The notes under the pieces were generated by a model. That model worked only from the letters and a program-made list of their open reading frames with translations, did not search any database and was not told where the DNA came from. The position numbers and the translations under genes are program-made. A stretch of DNA of 64,000 nucleotides from UBA12191 sp964422295. Its GTDB lineage: Bacteria; Planctomycetota; UBA8108; UBA1146. Every line of letters starts with the position of its first letter. The stretch's first letter is position 1. Positions 1-8,479 of this stretch are shown here, one piece after another. The stretch lies in the NCBI GenBank assembly GCA_964422295.1, contig CAYRAM010000013.1, positions 21,465 to 85,464 on the forward strand, read 5' to 3'.

Positions 1-2
1 CC

Positions 3-1229
3 TCAAATGATCCCGGGTCCATCACCATTGAACCGATGGGGAGACTGAAAATCCTGGGTCCCGGCGGTGTTCCCAACGTCGATATCATCTCTACCCTCCG
101 ACTGGGATTAAGTCACACTTCTGAGCTTTCTGAGAGTCTCTCTCTGACAACTCGTGACAGTGAGATTCGCGTGGAAGGGCATATTCTGGGGAAAGATTCA
201 TTTCTTGCCCGATTTGACCTTGCTGGTGACAGGTCTCACGGCCTCCTCTCTGAAATTTGGTTCGACACGACACTGGCTCACGGTATCCATTTGACTGCGG
301 GCAGGATTCCGGGAACTCTTGGGTTGGAAAGTTTTCCGGGGCATGAAAGACGAATCTCCATCACTCCGGGGTTTCTCGATTGGGCCGGCGGAGGAACCGC
401 ATGGGGAGTTCGATCGGGGGGGCGCTGGATCAATGGAACCGTAAGTGGCGACCTCCAATTGATGTTGGAAGACCCCGTCGATGTCGAAGGCGATGAATTC
501 GGTGGCTATGGAATTTTGACCCGAATCAGCGTGAGACCTCTCTCCCAGTTTCTCTTCGGTGGCCCGTCAGATCCAAACCGCCTCTGGAAGGATACTTCCC
601 TCTTCGTCTCCGGTCGTTGGGACTGGGAGGCGGATGGTGAGTTCGAGATTCGCTCTTCAGGGGATCTGGAGCTTCTGAAAACAACGGATTTGCACTACGA
701 CAATATCCACTGGGTTCGAGCGGGTTGGCGACTGCCGCTCTCTGAGTATCTGCAATTTGAAAATGAATGGCTAAGAACCGGTTTCTTTGGCGTCGGTCCC
801 TTAAAGGTGGATATGCCCGGTGAAGTCACCGCCTTTCAAGTGGGTCTCCGGGCTCGCGTATGGTCTGACCAGCCACTTCCATTTGCCCTGCCCCACGACC
901 TGCCCGGTGGAGACATGTCGCTGGATGAGGATTCCACTTTAGTCACTGCTGAGAGCGACCGGGAGAATCAAGCGGTGGATCTCCTCATACGGTACGAGCA
1001 ATTGAATTCTAAATCGCGACTCGCAGATCTGGGTCTTCTCGAGGTCGGATCTGCGGATAATGATCTGGAATCGATCCGCTTCGCTCTCACTCGAACATCA
1101 GGCCGAGCCATCCGCTGGACGCTGGAAGGGACATGGACTTTCAGCGATGATCCGATAATTCTTCCGGATTCCTCTTCCTCTGCAGACAATCTCTTCACTT
1201 TCCGCTGCCTTCTCGAACTCGGTCTTTAA
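3..1229 (+). CDS. Outer-membrane porin-like beta-barrel protein (5' partial)
   Basis: The frame is open from the left edge, so the start lies outside the window; the ATG at position 36 is probably internal. About 408 residues are visible. The sequence alternates polar and hydrophobic residues in short stretches, is rich in Trp, Gly and Asp, and ends in a strand-like segment (LFTFRCLLELGL), all typical of outer-membrane beta-barrels. The overall look recalls phosphate-selective porins of the OprO/OprP type, but I see no diagnostic motif, so the substrate is unknown. It is followed after about 140 bp by pilin-like genes on the same strand. It could also be another 14-18-strand barrel protein. 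Confidence 0.5.
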   Translation, partial: SNDPGSITIEPMGRLKILGPGGVPNVDIISTLRLGLSHTSELSESLSLTTRDSEIRVEGHILGKDSFLARFDLAGDRSHGLLSEIWFDTTLAHGIHLTAGRIPGTLGLESFPGHERRISITPGFLDWAGGGTAWGVRSGGRWINGTVSGDLQLMLEDPVDVEGDEFGGYGILTRISVRPLSQFLFGGPSDPNRLWKDTSLFVSGRWDWEADGEFEIRSSGDLELLKTTDLHYDNIHWVRAGWRLPLSEYLQFENEWLRTGFFGVGPLKVDMPGEVTAFQVGLRARVWSDQPLPFALPHDLPGGDMSLDEDSTLVTAESDRENQAVDLLIRYEQLNSKSRLADLGLLEVGSADNDLESIRFALTRTSGRAIRWTLEGTWTFSDDPIILPDSSSSADNLFTFRCLLELGL

Positions 1230-1370
1230 TGACCTCTCACTCTCGGCAAATTCTTCCCGGTTGTTTCCTCCTTCCTCTTTCGATGGATTTGCCGACTTTC
1301 TCGATCCCGTCGTAATCTTCTCTGGAGATTCCCGACAAGGAATCCCTCGGGGGCCTTGATGGGAGAAGGA

Positions 1371-1820
1371 ATGTCGACCGAATTAAACACGTCCCAGAAT
1401 TCTTCAGCAGGATTCACCCTTCTGGAAGTACTCATCGCTATTGCGATTCTGGCTGTAGTCAGTCTCGCTTCTGCAATGGTGATGATTCCAGTGGTAAAAG
1501 CACAGAATGAATCCAGAGAGTTCACCCAGGCCACCGCCATGGGTAGAGCAGTCCTTGAAGAACTCTATTCCCGCTCTCTCGAAGAATTAACCAACTCGCA
1601 AGATGGGTATCTCCTTGCTTCCAATTGGCCCAAAAAAGGAACGCAAATATTCGGAGAAACTCCTTCATTTTCTGAACTGAATGATCCAACGATTCCGACA
1701 GTAGATGTTTCGACTGGCCCCCTGGAATCAGACCCGATTGAAATCTTGGTTACCGTCAGTTGGACCGGAAGAGATTCCGGGCTCATCACTAAAGAATTTT
1801 GGGTCGTGAGAACACGATAA
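1371..1820 (+). CDS. Type IV pilin-like / pseudopilin protein (GspI-like)
   Basis: About 149 residues. Near the N-terminus is a prepilin motif, AGFTLLEVLIAIAILAVVS, with the Gly-Phe prepilin-peptidase cleavage site, Glu at mature position 5 and a hydrophobic helix. Such proteins are cleaved by PilD/GspO-type peptidase and assemble into type II secretion pseudopili or type IV pili. The body after the helix is short, like minor pseudopilins GspI or GspH. I chose the ATG at 1371, which follows a purine-rich GGGAGAAGGA; the ATG at 1359 is an alternative. It is the first of three consecutive genes with pilin-like N-termini, suggesting co-assembly as minor components. No ATPase or secretin gene is nearby. 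Confidence 0.8.
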   Translation: MSTELNTSQNSSAGFTLLEVLIAIAILAVVSLASAMVMIPVVKAQNESREFTQATAMGRAVLEELYSRSLEELTNSQDGYLLASNWPKKGTQIFGETPSFSELNDPTIPTVDVSTGPLESDPIEILVTVSWTGRDSGLITKEFWVVRTR

Positions 1821-1825
1821 AGGAG

Positions 1826-2512
1826 ATGGATTTGCAGCACCCCATTGAACAATCGGAGAGTGGAGCCACCCTCCTTGAAATCCTGATCGCATCGATGGTT
1901 TTCATCGTTGTTCTCGCGTTGAGTCTGGCAGCTGCAAGTGAATTTTCTGCCTATGGTAATCAGGTAGATGCGGACGCAGGAATCCAATTGGATTGTCACA
2001 GAGCATTTTCACGAATGGAGTCGGTTCTTCGCCAAGGATGGTCAACTCCAGTCATCGCAAGTGACGGCACAGCAGTCACAATCCAACTTCTTGGATACTT
2101 CTTCAATACCGGATCACAATCTTGGGAAAGAGTCGACCCAACAACCTGGAAGCGTGAGTACGACACTTCTACCGCCTCTTACTATTTTGCTGATTCTGGA
2201 GGTTTAGAATTACCCGTTGCAGGTTGTACCGTCAGTTGGGAACGATACAGCACCGACCCTAATGATGATCAGTACTACTTTGGTGATCTCAAATGCACCA
2301 TCTCCTCTGGTTCAAACTCTACCGATTGGATCCTCTCTTCTGATATAGGAACCTATGAAACTGACGGCACAGGACAGAGGTACAACGGACTGGAATTTTC
2401 TCTGAATGGAAAGTCCATCGAAGTAGAACTCAAACTTCAAAGAAGTGTCGAAGAAGTCCCTTATGAAATGCGTAGCCGAATCCAACAACGAAACTACCTT
2501 GATGGAATCTAA
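1826..2512 (+). CDS. Type IV pilin-like / pseudopilin protein (GspJ-like)
   Basis: About 228 residues. The N-terminal segment ESGATLLEILIASMVFIVV carries a prepilin signature (Gly, then ATLLE with Glu at +5) and one membrane helix. The length and position after a GspI-like gene resemble minor pseudopilin GspJ. The ATG at 1826 sits directly after AGGAG at 1821-1825. That is too close for a normal Shine-Dalgarno, so the in-frame TTG at 1832, six bases downstream of AGGAG, is a real alternative start. The gene starts 5 bp after the previous stop, so the two are probably co-transcribed. The soluble part has no motif I recognise. Confidence 0.75.
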   Translation: MDLQHPIEQSESGATLLEILIASMVFIVVLALSLAAASEFSAYGNQVDADAGIQLDCHRAFSRMESVLRQGWSTPVIASDGTAVTIQLLGYFFNTGSQSWERVDPTTWKREYDTSTASYYFADSGGLELPVAGCTVSWERYSTDPNDDQYYFGDLKCTISSGSNSTDWILSSDIGTYETDGTGQRYNGLEFSLNGKSIEVELKLQRSVEEVPYEMRSRIQQRNYLDGI

Positions 2513-4364
2513 TGCGCTCTCACCGATCAGTCCATCTCATTCCAACTTGAAAGTGATCCCTTTGAATAACAACCACGATCTGAAACCTGGAGTTATGGCC
2601 TACAGTCCCCAATCCGGAGAATCCGGATTAGCGATGTTCGTTACCGTATTCATGGCACTCGTATTGGGAATGGTCAGCGCAGTAACCGTGACCACGACTC
2701 TGACCAGAAACATCGACTCCCGATTCCAATTAGACAGGGTTCAGGCCAGGTCCCTCGCTGAAGCCATCCTCGATGCCGCGCAAAAGCAGATTCTTGTGCG
2801 AACTGCCAACTTTGATGACCCTTTCGCCAGTTCTACATCCGCCAATGGAATGGTGACCATCGGAGGACAGGATTACTCATGGAATGGTGTCGATTTGACT
2901 CCATCGGTCTACCCGGGTGAGGTGGACGCAAACGGCTGGCGCACCATCGAGGTTCTCTACGACTCCACCACCGGTGCAGGATCTGAAACCCAAGAGATTT
3001 ACACCCGTGTCGTGCAAATCTTTCCGGGGGTAGACGTAGCATCGGGAGTTCAAGTCGGGGATGCCATGAGCAGATTGCGCAGAACCATCGAAGTTCAGCG
3101 CAACCCTCTCTTCGATTTTGCAATCTTTTTCGATGACGATTTGGAACTGCTTCCAGGACCGTCGATGACCTTCTCCGGAAAAGTACACGCCAATGGTGAC
3201 ATCTACGTGGGTGTAGGAAACAACAAGACCCTCGACATCGATTCCGATTACTTCCGCTGCACTGGTGAAATCTTCCGTAAACGAAAGAACAACGGAAGTA
3301 CCACCGGTGGAACCGTTCGAATCAAAAATTCGGATGGCGAATTCAAAAGCCTGCGCAATGATCGAGATTACGATTACTGGAATGATCCGGAGGCTTGGGT
3401 CGACTACGCCGACAACCGCTGGGGCGGGACTGTGCAAACTGGCAGCCACGGCGTACTGACTCAAAACGCCCCTGACATCGGTTCAATTTCCAATTCAGGG
3501 CATTACCGAAACAGTGCGGATTTGGTTTTTCATAACGACCGTGTTTACCACGTCCAAAATGGTGTCGAAGTTGATATCACCTCCCAGGTTTCCACCGCAA
3601 TCAGCGAATCGACCTCTGAAATGTACGACGCACGGGAGGAAACTTACGTTCCTCTGACGGAAATCGATCTATCTGATCCGTTGCTGACGAACTACATCGA
3701 AAGCACCAATCAGGACGCAGATCCCTCCAATGATATTCATCAGATTTATGCCTACCGCTCCCCCACTCCCCAACCTGCGAATTGGGATCCCGGTGCAGCT
3801 TCCAATTGGTTTGAAGGCATCCGCCTGACAAATGGAGCGACGATCCCCGATGATCTTCTCTTTGTCAGCGAAAATCCGATTTATGTTCAAGGTGATTTCA
3901 ATACTACCGATTTCGGAACTTCGGATCAGAAAACGGTGGCGGTCATCAGCGATGCCGTCAATCTGCTCTCCAATACGTGGGATGATGAACGAGAGCCCGG
4001 CGACTCCTATTCCGATATCGACAATGCGACAGAAACCACCTTTAACATGGCATTGATCACCGGAAATGTTCCCACCCCTAATGGTGGCGGCAATTACTCC
4101 GGTGGTTTGGAAAACCTGCCCCGTTTCCATGAGAAATGGTCAGGAGTCGATTGCCACATCAATGGTGCTTTCATCAACCTGTTCCAGAGTCGCCAGGCGA
4201 CCGAGCGTTGGGGAAAATCGGGGGTTTACAGGCCTCCAGTTCGATCCTGGGGTTACGATCCAGGCCTTCTCGATGCCAGTGTCCTGCGTGACCTCTTTCC
4301 TCAAGCAGTTTCCATCGACCGCCTGGTTTGGGAAGAAGGCCAGTCGATCCTTCCCGGATCCTGA
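2502..4364 (+). CDS. PilX-like pilus/secretion-associated protein with one N-terminal membrane helix
   Basis: About 620 residues from the ATG at 2502, which overlaps the previous gene by 11 bp. Alternatives are upstream starts at 2445 (GTG) and 2463 and a downstream ATG at 2595; the last puts only about 10 residues before the helix, as in PilX. The helix GLAMFVTVFMALVLGMVSAVTV is followed by a polar ectodomain containing QARSLAEAILDAAQKQ, the pattern of PilX N-terminal-domain proteins. The large Asp/Asn/Gly-rich exported domain has no motif I know. Its place behind two pseudopilin genes suggests it is a tip or minor component of the same fibre. Confidence 0.65.
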   Translation: MESNALSPISPSHSNLKVIPLNNNHDLKPGVMAYSPQSGESGLAMFVTVFMALVLGMVSAVTVTTTLTRNIDSRFQLDRVQARSLAEAILDAAQKQILVRTANFDDPFASSTSANGMVTIGGQDYSWNGVDLTPSVYPGEVDANGWRTIEVLYDSTTGAGSETQEIYTRVVQIFPGVDVASGVQVGDAMSRLRRTIEVQRNPLFDFAIFFDDDLELLPGPSMTFSGKVHANGDIYVGVGNNKTLDIDSDYFRCTGEIFRKRKNNGSTTGGTVRIKNSDGEFKSLRNDRDYDYWNDPEAWVDYADNRWGGTVQTGSHGVLTQNAPDIGSISNSGHYRNSADLVFHNDRVYHVQNGVEVDITSQVSTAISESTSEMYDAREETYVPLTEIDLSDPLLTNYIESTNQDADPSNDIHQIYAYRSPTPQPANWDPGAASNWFEGIRLTNGATIPDDLLFVSENPIYVQGDFNTTDFGTSDQKTVAVISDAVNLLSNTWDDEREPGDSYSDIDNATETTFNMALITGNVPTPNGGGNYSGGLENLPRFHEKWSGVDCHINGAFINLFQSRQATERWGKSGVYRPPVRSWGYDPGLLDASVLRDLFPQAVSIDRLVWEEGQSILPGS

Positions 4365-4448
4365 GTAACGGTTACCTTCGGGGCCTCTTCTGATCGTGCA
4401 ATCCAACTCCCATCCGGTATCCTGTGCATCGAAACAACGGATAGGGAA

Positions 4449-5321
4449 ATGGATATGAGCACTGATTCTACAGAAAACCGATCTCCCCACCGTCCGACGA
4501 TGAAGTTGTCGGTCAAACGAACCCGGCCGGGAAGATCTCCCCGCGGACTCGATGAAATCGCAGTGGAAGAGCCTCTGGAAATCCGACTTCGCTGGATCGA
4601 TTCTGGTCAGGAGCGCGAAGAGCGCGTCGGCACAACCATGAGAACTCCCGGCGATGATTTTGAGCTCGCCCGCGGATTCCTCATCGCAGAAGGAATTCTC
4701 GGTGTCAGTGATAGTCCGGCAGGAATCTCTCACTGCACCGACGGAAAAGCAGAAGAGCCTCTCAATGTCGTCACTGTAACCCTGCGAGAAGGATCAGCCC
4801 CTGATCTGGAACACTTGGAAACCCTGGGTCACGGGACCAGCGCATGTGGAATCTGTGGAAGAACCAGGCTGGAAGATGTTCTGCGAAAAATTCCCGAAAT
4901 CGTGGAATCTGCAGCCGTGGACCCTCAATGGCTGGCAACCTTGCCGGGACTGTTGAGAGATTCTCAGAAACTGTTCGAATCTACCGGAGGTGTTCATGCT
5001 GCAGGCGCATGGCCATCGGGTGGGGAGTTGATTGCACTTCGTGAAGATGTCGGCAGACACAACGCCCTCGACAAGCTGGTGGGATCCCTGTCACAGCGTG
5101 GAGACCTTCCGGCACATGGTCTGGTGTGCACCGTCAGTGGCAGAGCCAGTTTTGAATTGGTGCAGAAGGCTGCCGTTGCAGGCTTTCAAGCATTGATCGC
5201 TGTCGGTGCGCCATCCAGTTTGGCGGTAGAGACCGCTCGTGAAGCGGGAATGATACTGTGCGGTTTCGCCAGTGAATCGGGGCTCAACTGTTATTCCGGC
5301 TCGTCTGATTTGGGGCTTTGA
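4449..5321 (+). CDS. fdhD: Formate dehydrogenase accessory sulfurtransferase FdhD
   Basis: FdhD moves sulfur from the IscS persulfide to the Mo-bisMGD cofactor of formate dehydrogenase, which needs it for activity. The 290-residue length fits the family. The hallmark Cys pair is present in TSACGICGRTRL (Cys133 and Cys136), and REDVGRHNALDKLVG near residue 200 is the conserved cofactor-binding segment. The ATG at 4449 is the first plausible start; another Met lies two codons later. The gene stands alone on + and converges with the hydrolase gene, stops 10 bp apart. No formate dehydrogenase subunit is in the window. Many bacterial formate dehydrogenases carry selenocysteine, which is relevant to the UGA-containing genes downstream. 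Confidence 0.93.
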   Translation: MDMSTDSTENRSPHRPTMKLSVKRTRPGRSPRGLDEIAVEEPLEIRLRWIDSGQEREERVGTTMRTPGDDFELARGFLIAEGILGVSDSPAGISHCTDGKAEEPLNVVTVTLREGSAPDLEHLETLGHGTSACGICGRTRLEDVLRKIPEIVESAAVDPQWLATLPGLLRDSQKLFESTGGVHAAGAWPSGGELIALREDVGRHNALDKLVGSLSQRGDLPAHGLVCTVSGRASFELVQKAAVAGFQALIAVGAPSSLAVETAREAGMILCGFASESGLNCYSGSSDLGL

Positions 5322-5331
5322 AACTGGGGGC

Positions 5332-6222
5332 CTATTCTTCCCCTTGGAAATCTTCAATGTTCACGGGTTCTGCCTTGTACCTATCACGGTCACGAATGAC
5401 CCTGGCCCAAGGATGATCCGGATCATGTTCGAGAGCCAAGAGGGCATCTTCAGCCACCGCTGCTTCGAGGAGATCCTGCTTTTCCTGGACGACTTTTAGG
5501 GGCTGGATGTCATATCCCATCGTCCAGGCCGCCCTGAGGTGGTGGATCGTTGGGGCCAGATCGGCGAGATAGCGCACCACCTTCCCACCCCCTTCAATTC
5601 GCACCGTTTGCATTCCTAAAGTGTGTCCGTCCACCTCCTCCACTGAGATCCCCGGCATGATTTCGCCCGATCCATCCAGTAGTTGAAGATCGGTTCCCTT
5701 CAGGGGCTCCACATTTTGTCTTAAATAAGAGGCTTTCTCACGGACATTGGGATCCAAGGCGGTCTGCCAATTTCTCCTTTGAATCCAATGTCGTGCTCCG
5801 GGCAAAACCGGAACCGAATCCCCTGAAGTGTCGATCTGCGTCGCTCCGCCGACGTGATCGAAGTGAAGATGAGTGACGATCAAGTCGGTCACATGATCTG
5901 GATCGAAACCTGCAAGTTGAATTGCGCGCTCCAACGGCGTTCCGGCGCTTCCCTCTGGAAGCCAGACTGAAAAGCGCTCGCGAAAAGATTCGTTTTCTTT
6001 GTCCCCTACTCCCGCATCAACGACGACTAGTCGGTTTGACTCATTATTTCTTGCAACCAGCAATGTTGTGGCTAGGGGGATCCGATGAGCACTGTCCGGT
6101 GGAATGCACCCTTCCCAAATGACCCTGGGAACAGAACCAAACATCGCCCCTCCATCGAGGTGCAATCCTCCCCCATCAAGTGTGGTGACTTCCCAGCTTC
6201 CGAGTCTGATCATCGAGGTCAT
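5332..6222 (-). CDS. Metallo-beta-lactamase-fold hydrolase
   Basis: About 296 residues from the ATG at 6222, which has AGGGGAGA six bases upstream; an in-frame ATG at 6237 is less well placed. THLHFDHVGG (residues 117-126) is the HxHxDH zinc-binding motif of the superfamily. Later histidines in DGHTLGMQ and LEHDPDHPW are likely additional metal ligands. The overall arrangement resembles quorum-quenching lactonase or N-acyl hydrolase-type members, but the substrate cannot be read from sequence. No signal peptide is visible, so it is probably cytoplasmic. It is convergent with fdhD and divergent from the DUF2203 gene. Confidence 0.82.
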   Translation of the reverse strand: MTSMIRLGSWEVTTLDGGGLHLDGGAMFGSVPRVIWEGCIPPDSAHRIPLATTLLVARNNESNRLVVVDAGVGDKENESFRERFSVWLPEGSAGTPLERAIQLAGFDPDHVTDLIVTHLHFDHVGGATQIDTSGDSVPVLPGARHWIQRRNWQTALDPNVREKASYLRQNVEPLKGTDLQLLDGSGEIMPGISVEEVDGHTLGMQTVRIEGGGKVVRYLADLAPTIHHLRAAWTMGYDIQPLKVVQEKQDLLEAAVAEDALLALEHDPDHPWARVIRDRDRYKAEPVNIEDFQGEE

Positions 6223-6561
6223 CAATTCTCCCCTCATGCAAGTTGAATTTTCCCTGTTTTATATCCCAGTTTGAGTCCGATGACTCCGAAAATCAGTGGG
6301 CCTGATTGCTTCCAAGGGCCCACATCCATAACATGAATCCAGGAGGAAATTCGGCGGGCGTCCGCCCCTGTGAGATCCTGCAGGTCGAGTTGCCGAAAGA
6401 TCTTCCCAGAGGGTGAATCCCTGAGATTTCCCCTTTTCCGAATCGGGTTCGATTCCGAGTACTGTTCATACAGTCATCGGAATTTCGACGGGGGATTCCC
6501 CGTGTGCTGGAATCCGTTTCTTTTGCGCCAAACTGTGGATCTTGGAGGAAATCTTACTCCC
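6223..6561. other. Divergent intergenic region
   Basis: This 339-bp region separates the divergent hydrolase and DUF2203 genes, so it should hold two promoters, though I cannot assign -35/-10 boxes with confidence. It contains a short GC hairpin (GGCGG-GCGT-CCGCC near 6353-6366) and a small dyad, ACTGTTCATACAGT at 6461-6474. A 27-codon frame starts at ATG 6333, after no good ribosome site; I do not call it a gene. Confidence 0.5.
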
Positions 6562-7011
6562 ATGACTAACCGGCAAGCTTCGATTCCCATCCTCGAGTTG
6601 GACGATATCACCGCAAGAATTCCTCTACTCGAAAAAATCGGCTCCGATGTTTTGAAATTGATCAAACGTCGTGACGACATCCTCGGCCAAACCCGTACTC
6701 CCGGGCGAGGCGCTGGGGAAAAGTCCACAACCCTGGTTCAACTGAAGGATGAACTTCGGATCCTTTCAGCGAAGCTGGAAGCGTACCGGGAAGAGGTCAA
6801 AGAATTGGGGGGCATTTTAGTCACTCCAAACCAGGCTACGATGGAATTTCTCGGTGAAATTGACGGTTGCCTCGCATGGTTTTCATGGCAGCCGGGAGAA
6901 GAGTCGATTGTTGCTTGGCGCCCCGTAGACGGAGAGCCTGGGGATCGAATTCCTCTCAAGGTTCAGGAAGACGATTTGGATACGGATGAGTTGATTTACC
7001 CCCTCGATTGA
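6562..7011 (+). CDS. DUF2203 family protein
   Basis: About 149 residues. An N-terminal helical half (ITARIPLLEKIGSDVLKLI, then LKDELRILSAKLEAYREEVKELGG) is followed by a short beta-rich end with CLAWFSWQPGEESIVAW. This is the layout of DUF2203, whose members end in a segment like CWRxGExxIxxWH. The function of the family is not known to me. The ATG at 6562 was chosen because the family begins close to the helix; GGAGG at 6544-6548 is 13 bases upstream, longer than ideal. An in-frame extension to 6370 exists but looks non-coding. The thioredoxin gene begins 17 bp downstream, so the two are likely co-transcribed. Confidence 0.75.
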   Translation: MTNRQASIPILELDDITARIPLLEKIGSDVLKLIKRRDDILGQTRTPGRGAGEKSTTLVQLKDELRILSAKLEAYREEVKELGGILVTPNQATMEFLGEIDGCLAWFSWQPGEESIVAWRPVDGEPGDRIPLKVQEDDLDTDELIYPLD

Positions 7012-7028
7012 GGAAAGAGAGACGAAGA

Positions 7029-7358
7029 ATGTCGGAAAATTTGATCAACATCGATGACAACAATTTTGAAACCGAAATCGCCAGCGGTGGATTGGCAATG
7101 CTCGATTTCTATGCGACTTGGTGCGGGCCATGCAAAACCCTCGAACCCGTGGTTTCACAACTTGCCGATGAATACGCCGGAAAGGGTGTGAAGATCGGCA
7201 AGGTTGACATCGAGCAGGCGGAAGGACTCGCTGTTAAGTATGGCATTCAAGGAGTTCCAACCTTGTTGTTTTTCAAAGATGGTGAAGTGGTCAACCAGAT
7301 GACTGGAGCTCACCCGAAACCGGTCCTGGAGAAGGCTCTCGACGAGATCAGTGGCTGA
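7029..7358 (+). CDS. trxA: Thioredoxin
   Basis: A 109-residue protein of standard thioredoxin length with the active site ATWCGPCK (Cys32, Cys35) and the cis-proline loop GVPTLLFF. It reduces protein disulfides in the cytoplasm with electrons from thioredoxin reductase. The ATG at 7029 gives the normal N-terminus; an in-frame TTG at 7008 is an unlikely extension. It heads a run of co-directional genes for a lipoprotein, ResB, CcsA, a phosphatase and endonuclease IV. Placement next to cytochrome c biogenesis genes suggests it may feed reductant toward heme or apocytochrome handling, which is inference. This one keeps Cys at both active-site positions, unlike the DsbD-like gene. Confidence 0.95.
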   Translation: MSENLINIDDNNFETEIASGGLAMLDFYATWCGPCKTLEPVVSQLADEYAGKGVKIGKVDIEQAEGLAVKYGIQGVPTLLFFKDGEVVNQMTGAHPKPVLEKALDEISG

Positions 7359-7381
7359 TTGACGCCCTTGGCAGGAGCAAG

Positions 7382-8479
7382 ATGAAAAGAGGGTCGAAAC
7401 ATCAAATAGATAGATCGATGAGCCTTTTGACGTGGCTTGTCTTGATCTTCTTTCTGCAAGGGTGCCATCCCCCCCCAGAGTACCAGAGCCGAACGATTCC
7501 CGAGGCGGTTCACCCGGTCCTCGTCGATGCAGATTTGGATGTAAGGTTTGGTGCCAGAAAAGCGGAGCAGCAACCTTCCTCCGCTCCTGAACTCATGTAT
7601 GAACTTCCTGATGGCTGGATCGAACTCCCGGTGACTTCGATGCGCCGAATGAACCTGCGCATCGCTGGCAATCCGCAAACCGAGTGCTACCTCACCGTAT
7701 TTCAAGGAGGCGGCTCACTGCGTGACAATATCGATCGTTGGTGTCAACAGATGGGGCGCGACCCTTTGCCCGATGAAGAATTAGCCGCCCTTCCGAAAGC
7801 CAAATTACTCGGCATGGAAGGTGTTCGATTCGAAATCGACGGTAACTTCGATGGAGGCATGAGCTCCTCCGCTGTTGAGGACGCCAGAATGGTCGTCTAC
7901 GTCTTACCCCTCGGTGGAGCTACCGTTTTCCTGAAAGCGACCGGTCCCCGTGAACTCCTGATCGCGGAGGCAGAGAATCTGAACAATTTCGTGGACGGCT
8001 TGGGACTCTCGCAATCCCCTACCATGCCAACGCCGCCACCGACTCCCGGAGCTTCCCCTTTGACGTGGGAGATTCCCGAAGGCTGGACCGCTCTCGGCAG
8101 AAAACCCATGCGTGAAGTGACATTTGCAGCGGGGGCAGAAGCCCGTTGCTGGATCACTATCCTCGGGGGGGATGGCGGTGGCACCCTTGCCAACGTCAAT
8201 CGCTGGCGCAATGAAATGGGTCAATCGCCCCTGCAAGCGGGTGACCTCGAATCTCTTCCCAAGATGCCGGTTCTCGGTGGTGATGCGTTCGTTGTCGAAG
8301 CGCAAGGGTCCTATTCCAGCATGGGCTCAGCCGCTGAAGATGACTGGGCGATGATCGGCCTAATCCGAAACCTCGATGGCAAAGCCATCTATGTCAAAAT
8401 GGTCGGACCAATAGCAGAAGTCGAAGCCGCCAGAGAAGGTCTCGAACTCCTTGCCCAATCACTGGAGGAACGCGAATGA
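7382..8479 (+). CDS. Predicted lipoprotein with two copies of one domain
   Basis: 365 residues. The N-terminus has a signal with lipobox LQGC (Cys28), so it is probably a lipoprotein. The mature part holds the same domain twice (about 75-200 and 220-360). Each copy starts with (L/I)P(D/E)GWxxL and MR, then passes through a Trp-Arg/Cys-Asn segment (DNIDRWCQQMG and ANVNRWRNEMG) and SLPK/ALPK, and ends with a hydrophobic strand. I do not recognise a named function. It starts 23 bp after trxA with AGGAG in front and ends with ATGA overlap into resB. This coupling suggests a periplasmic part in cytochrome c assembly or respiration. Confidence 0.72.
   Translation: MKRGSKHQIDRSMSLLTWLVLIFFLQGCHPPPEYQSRTIPEAVHPVLVDADLDVRFGARKAEQQPSSAPELMYELPDGWIELPVTSMRRMNLRIAGNPQTECYLTVFQGGGSLRDNIDRWCQQMGRDPLPDEELAALPKAKLLGMEGVRFEIDGNFDGGMSSSAVEDARMVVYVLPLGGATVFLKATGPRELLIAEAENLNNFVDGLGLSQSPTMPTPPPTPGASPLTWEIPEGWTALGRKPMREVTFAAGAEARCWITILGGDGGGTLANVNRWRNEMGQSPLQAGDLESLPKMPVLGGDAFVVEAQGSYSSMGSAAEDDWAMIGLIRNLDGKAIYVKMVGPIAEVEAAREGLELLAQSLEERE

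Noticed and set aside
6461..6474. The dyad ACTGTTCATACAGT as a LexA box.
   Set aside because: The half-sites CTGT and ACAG are separated by 4 bases, not the 8 of the proteobacterial box, and no SOS gene follows.
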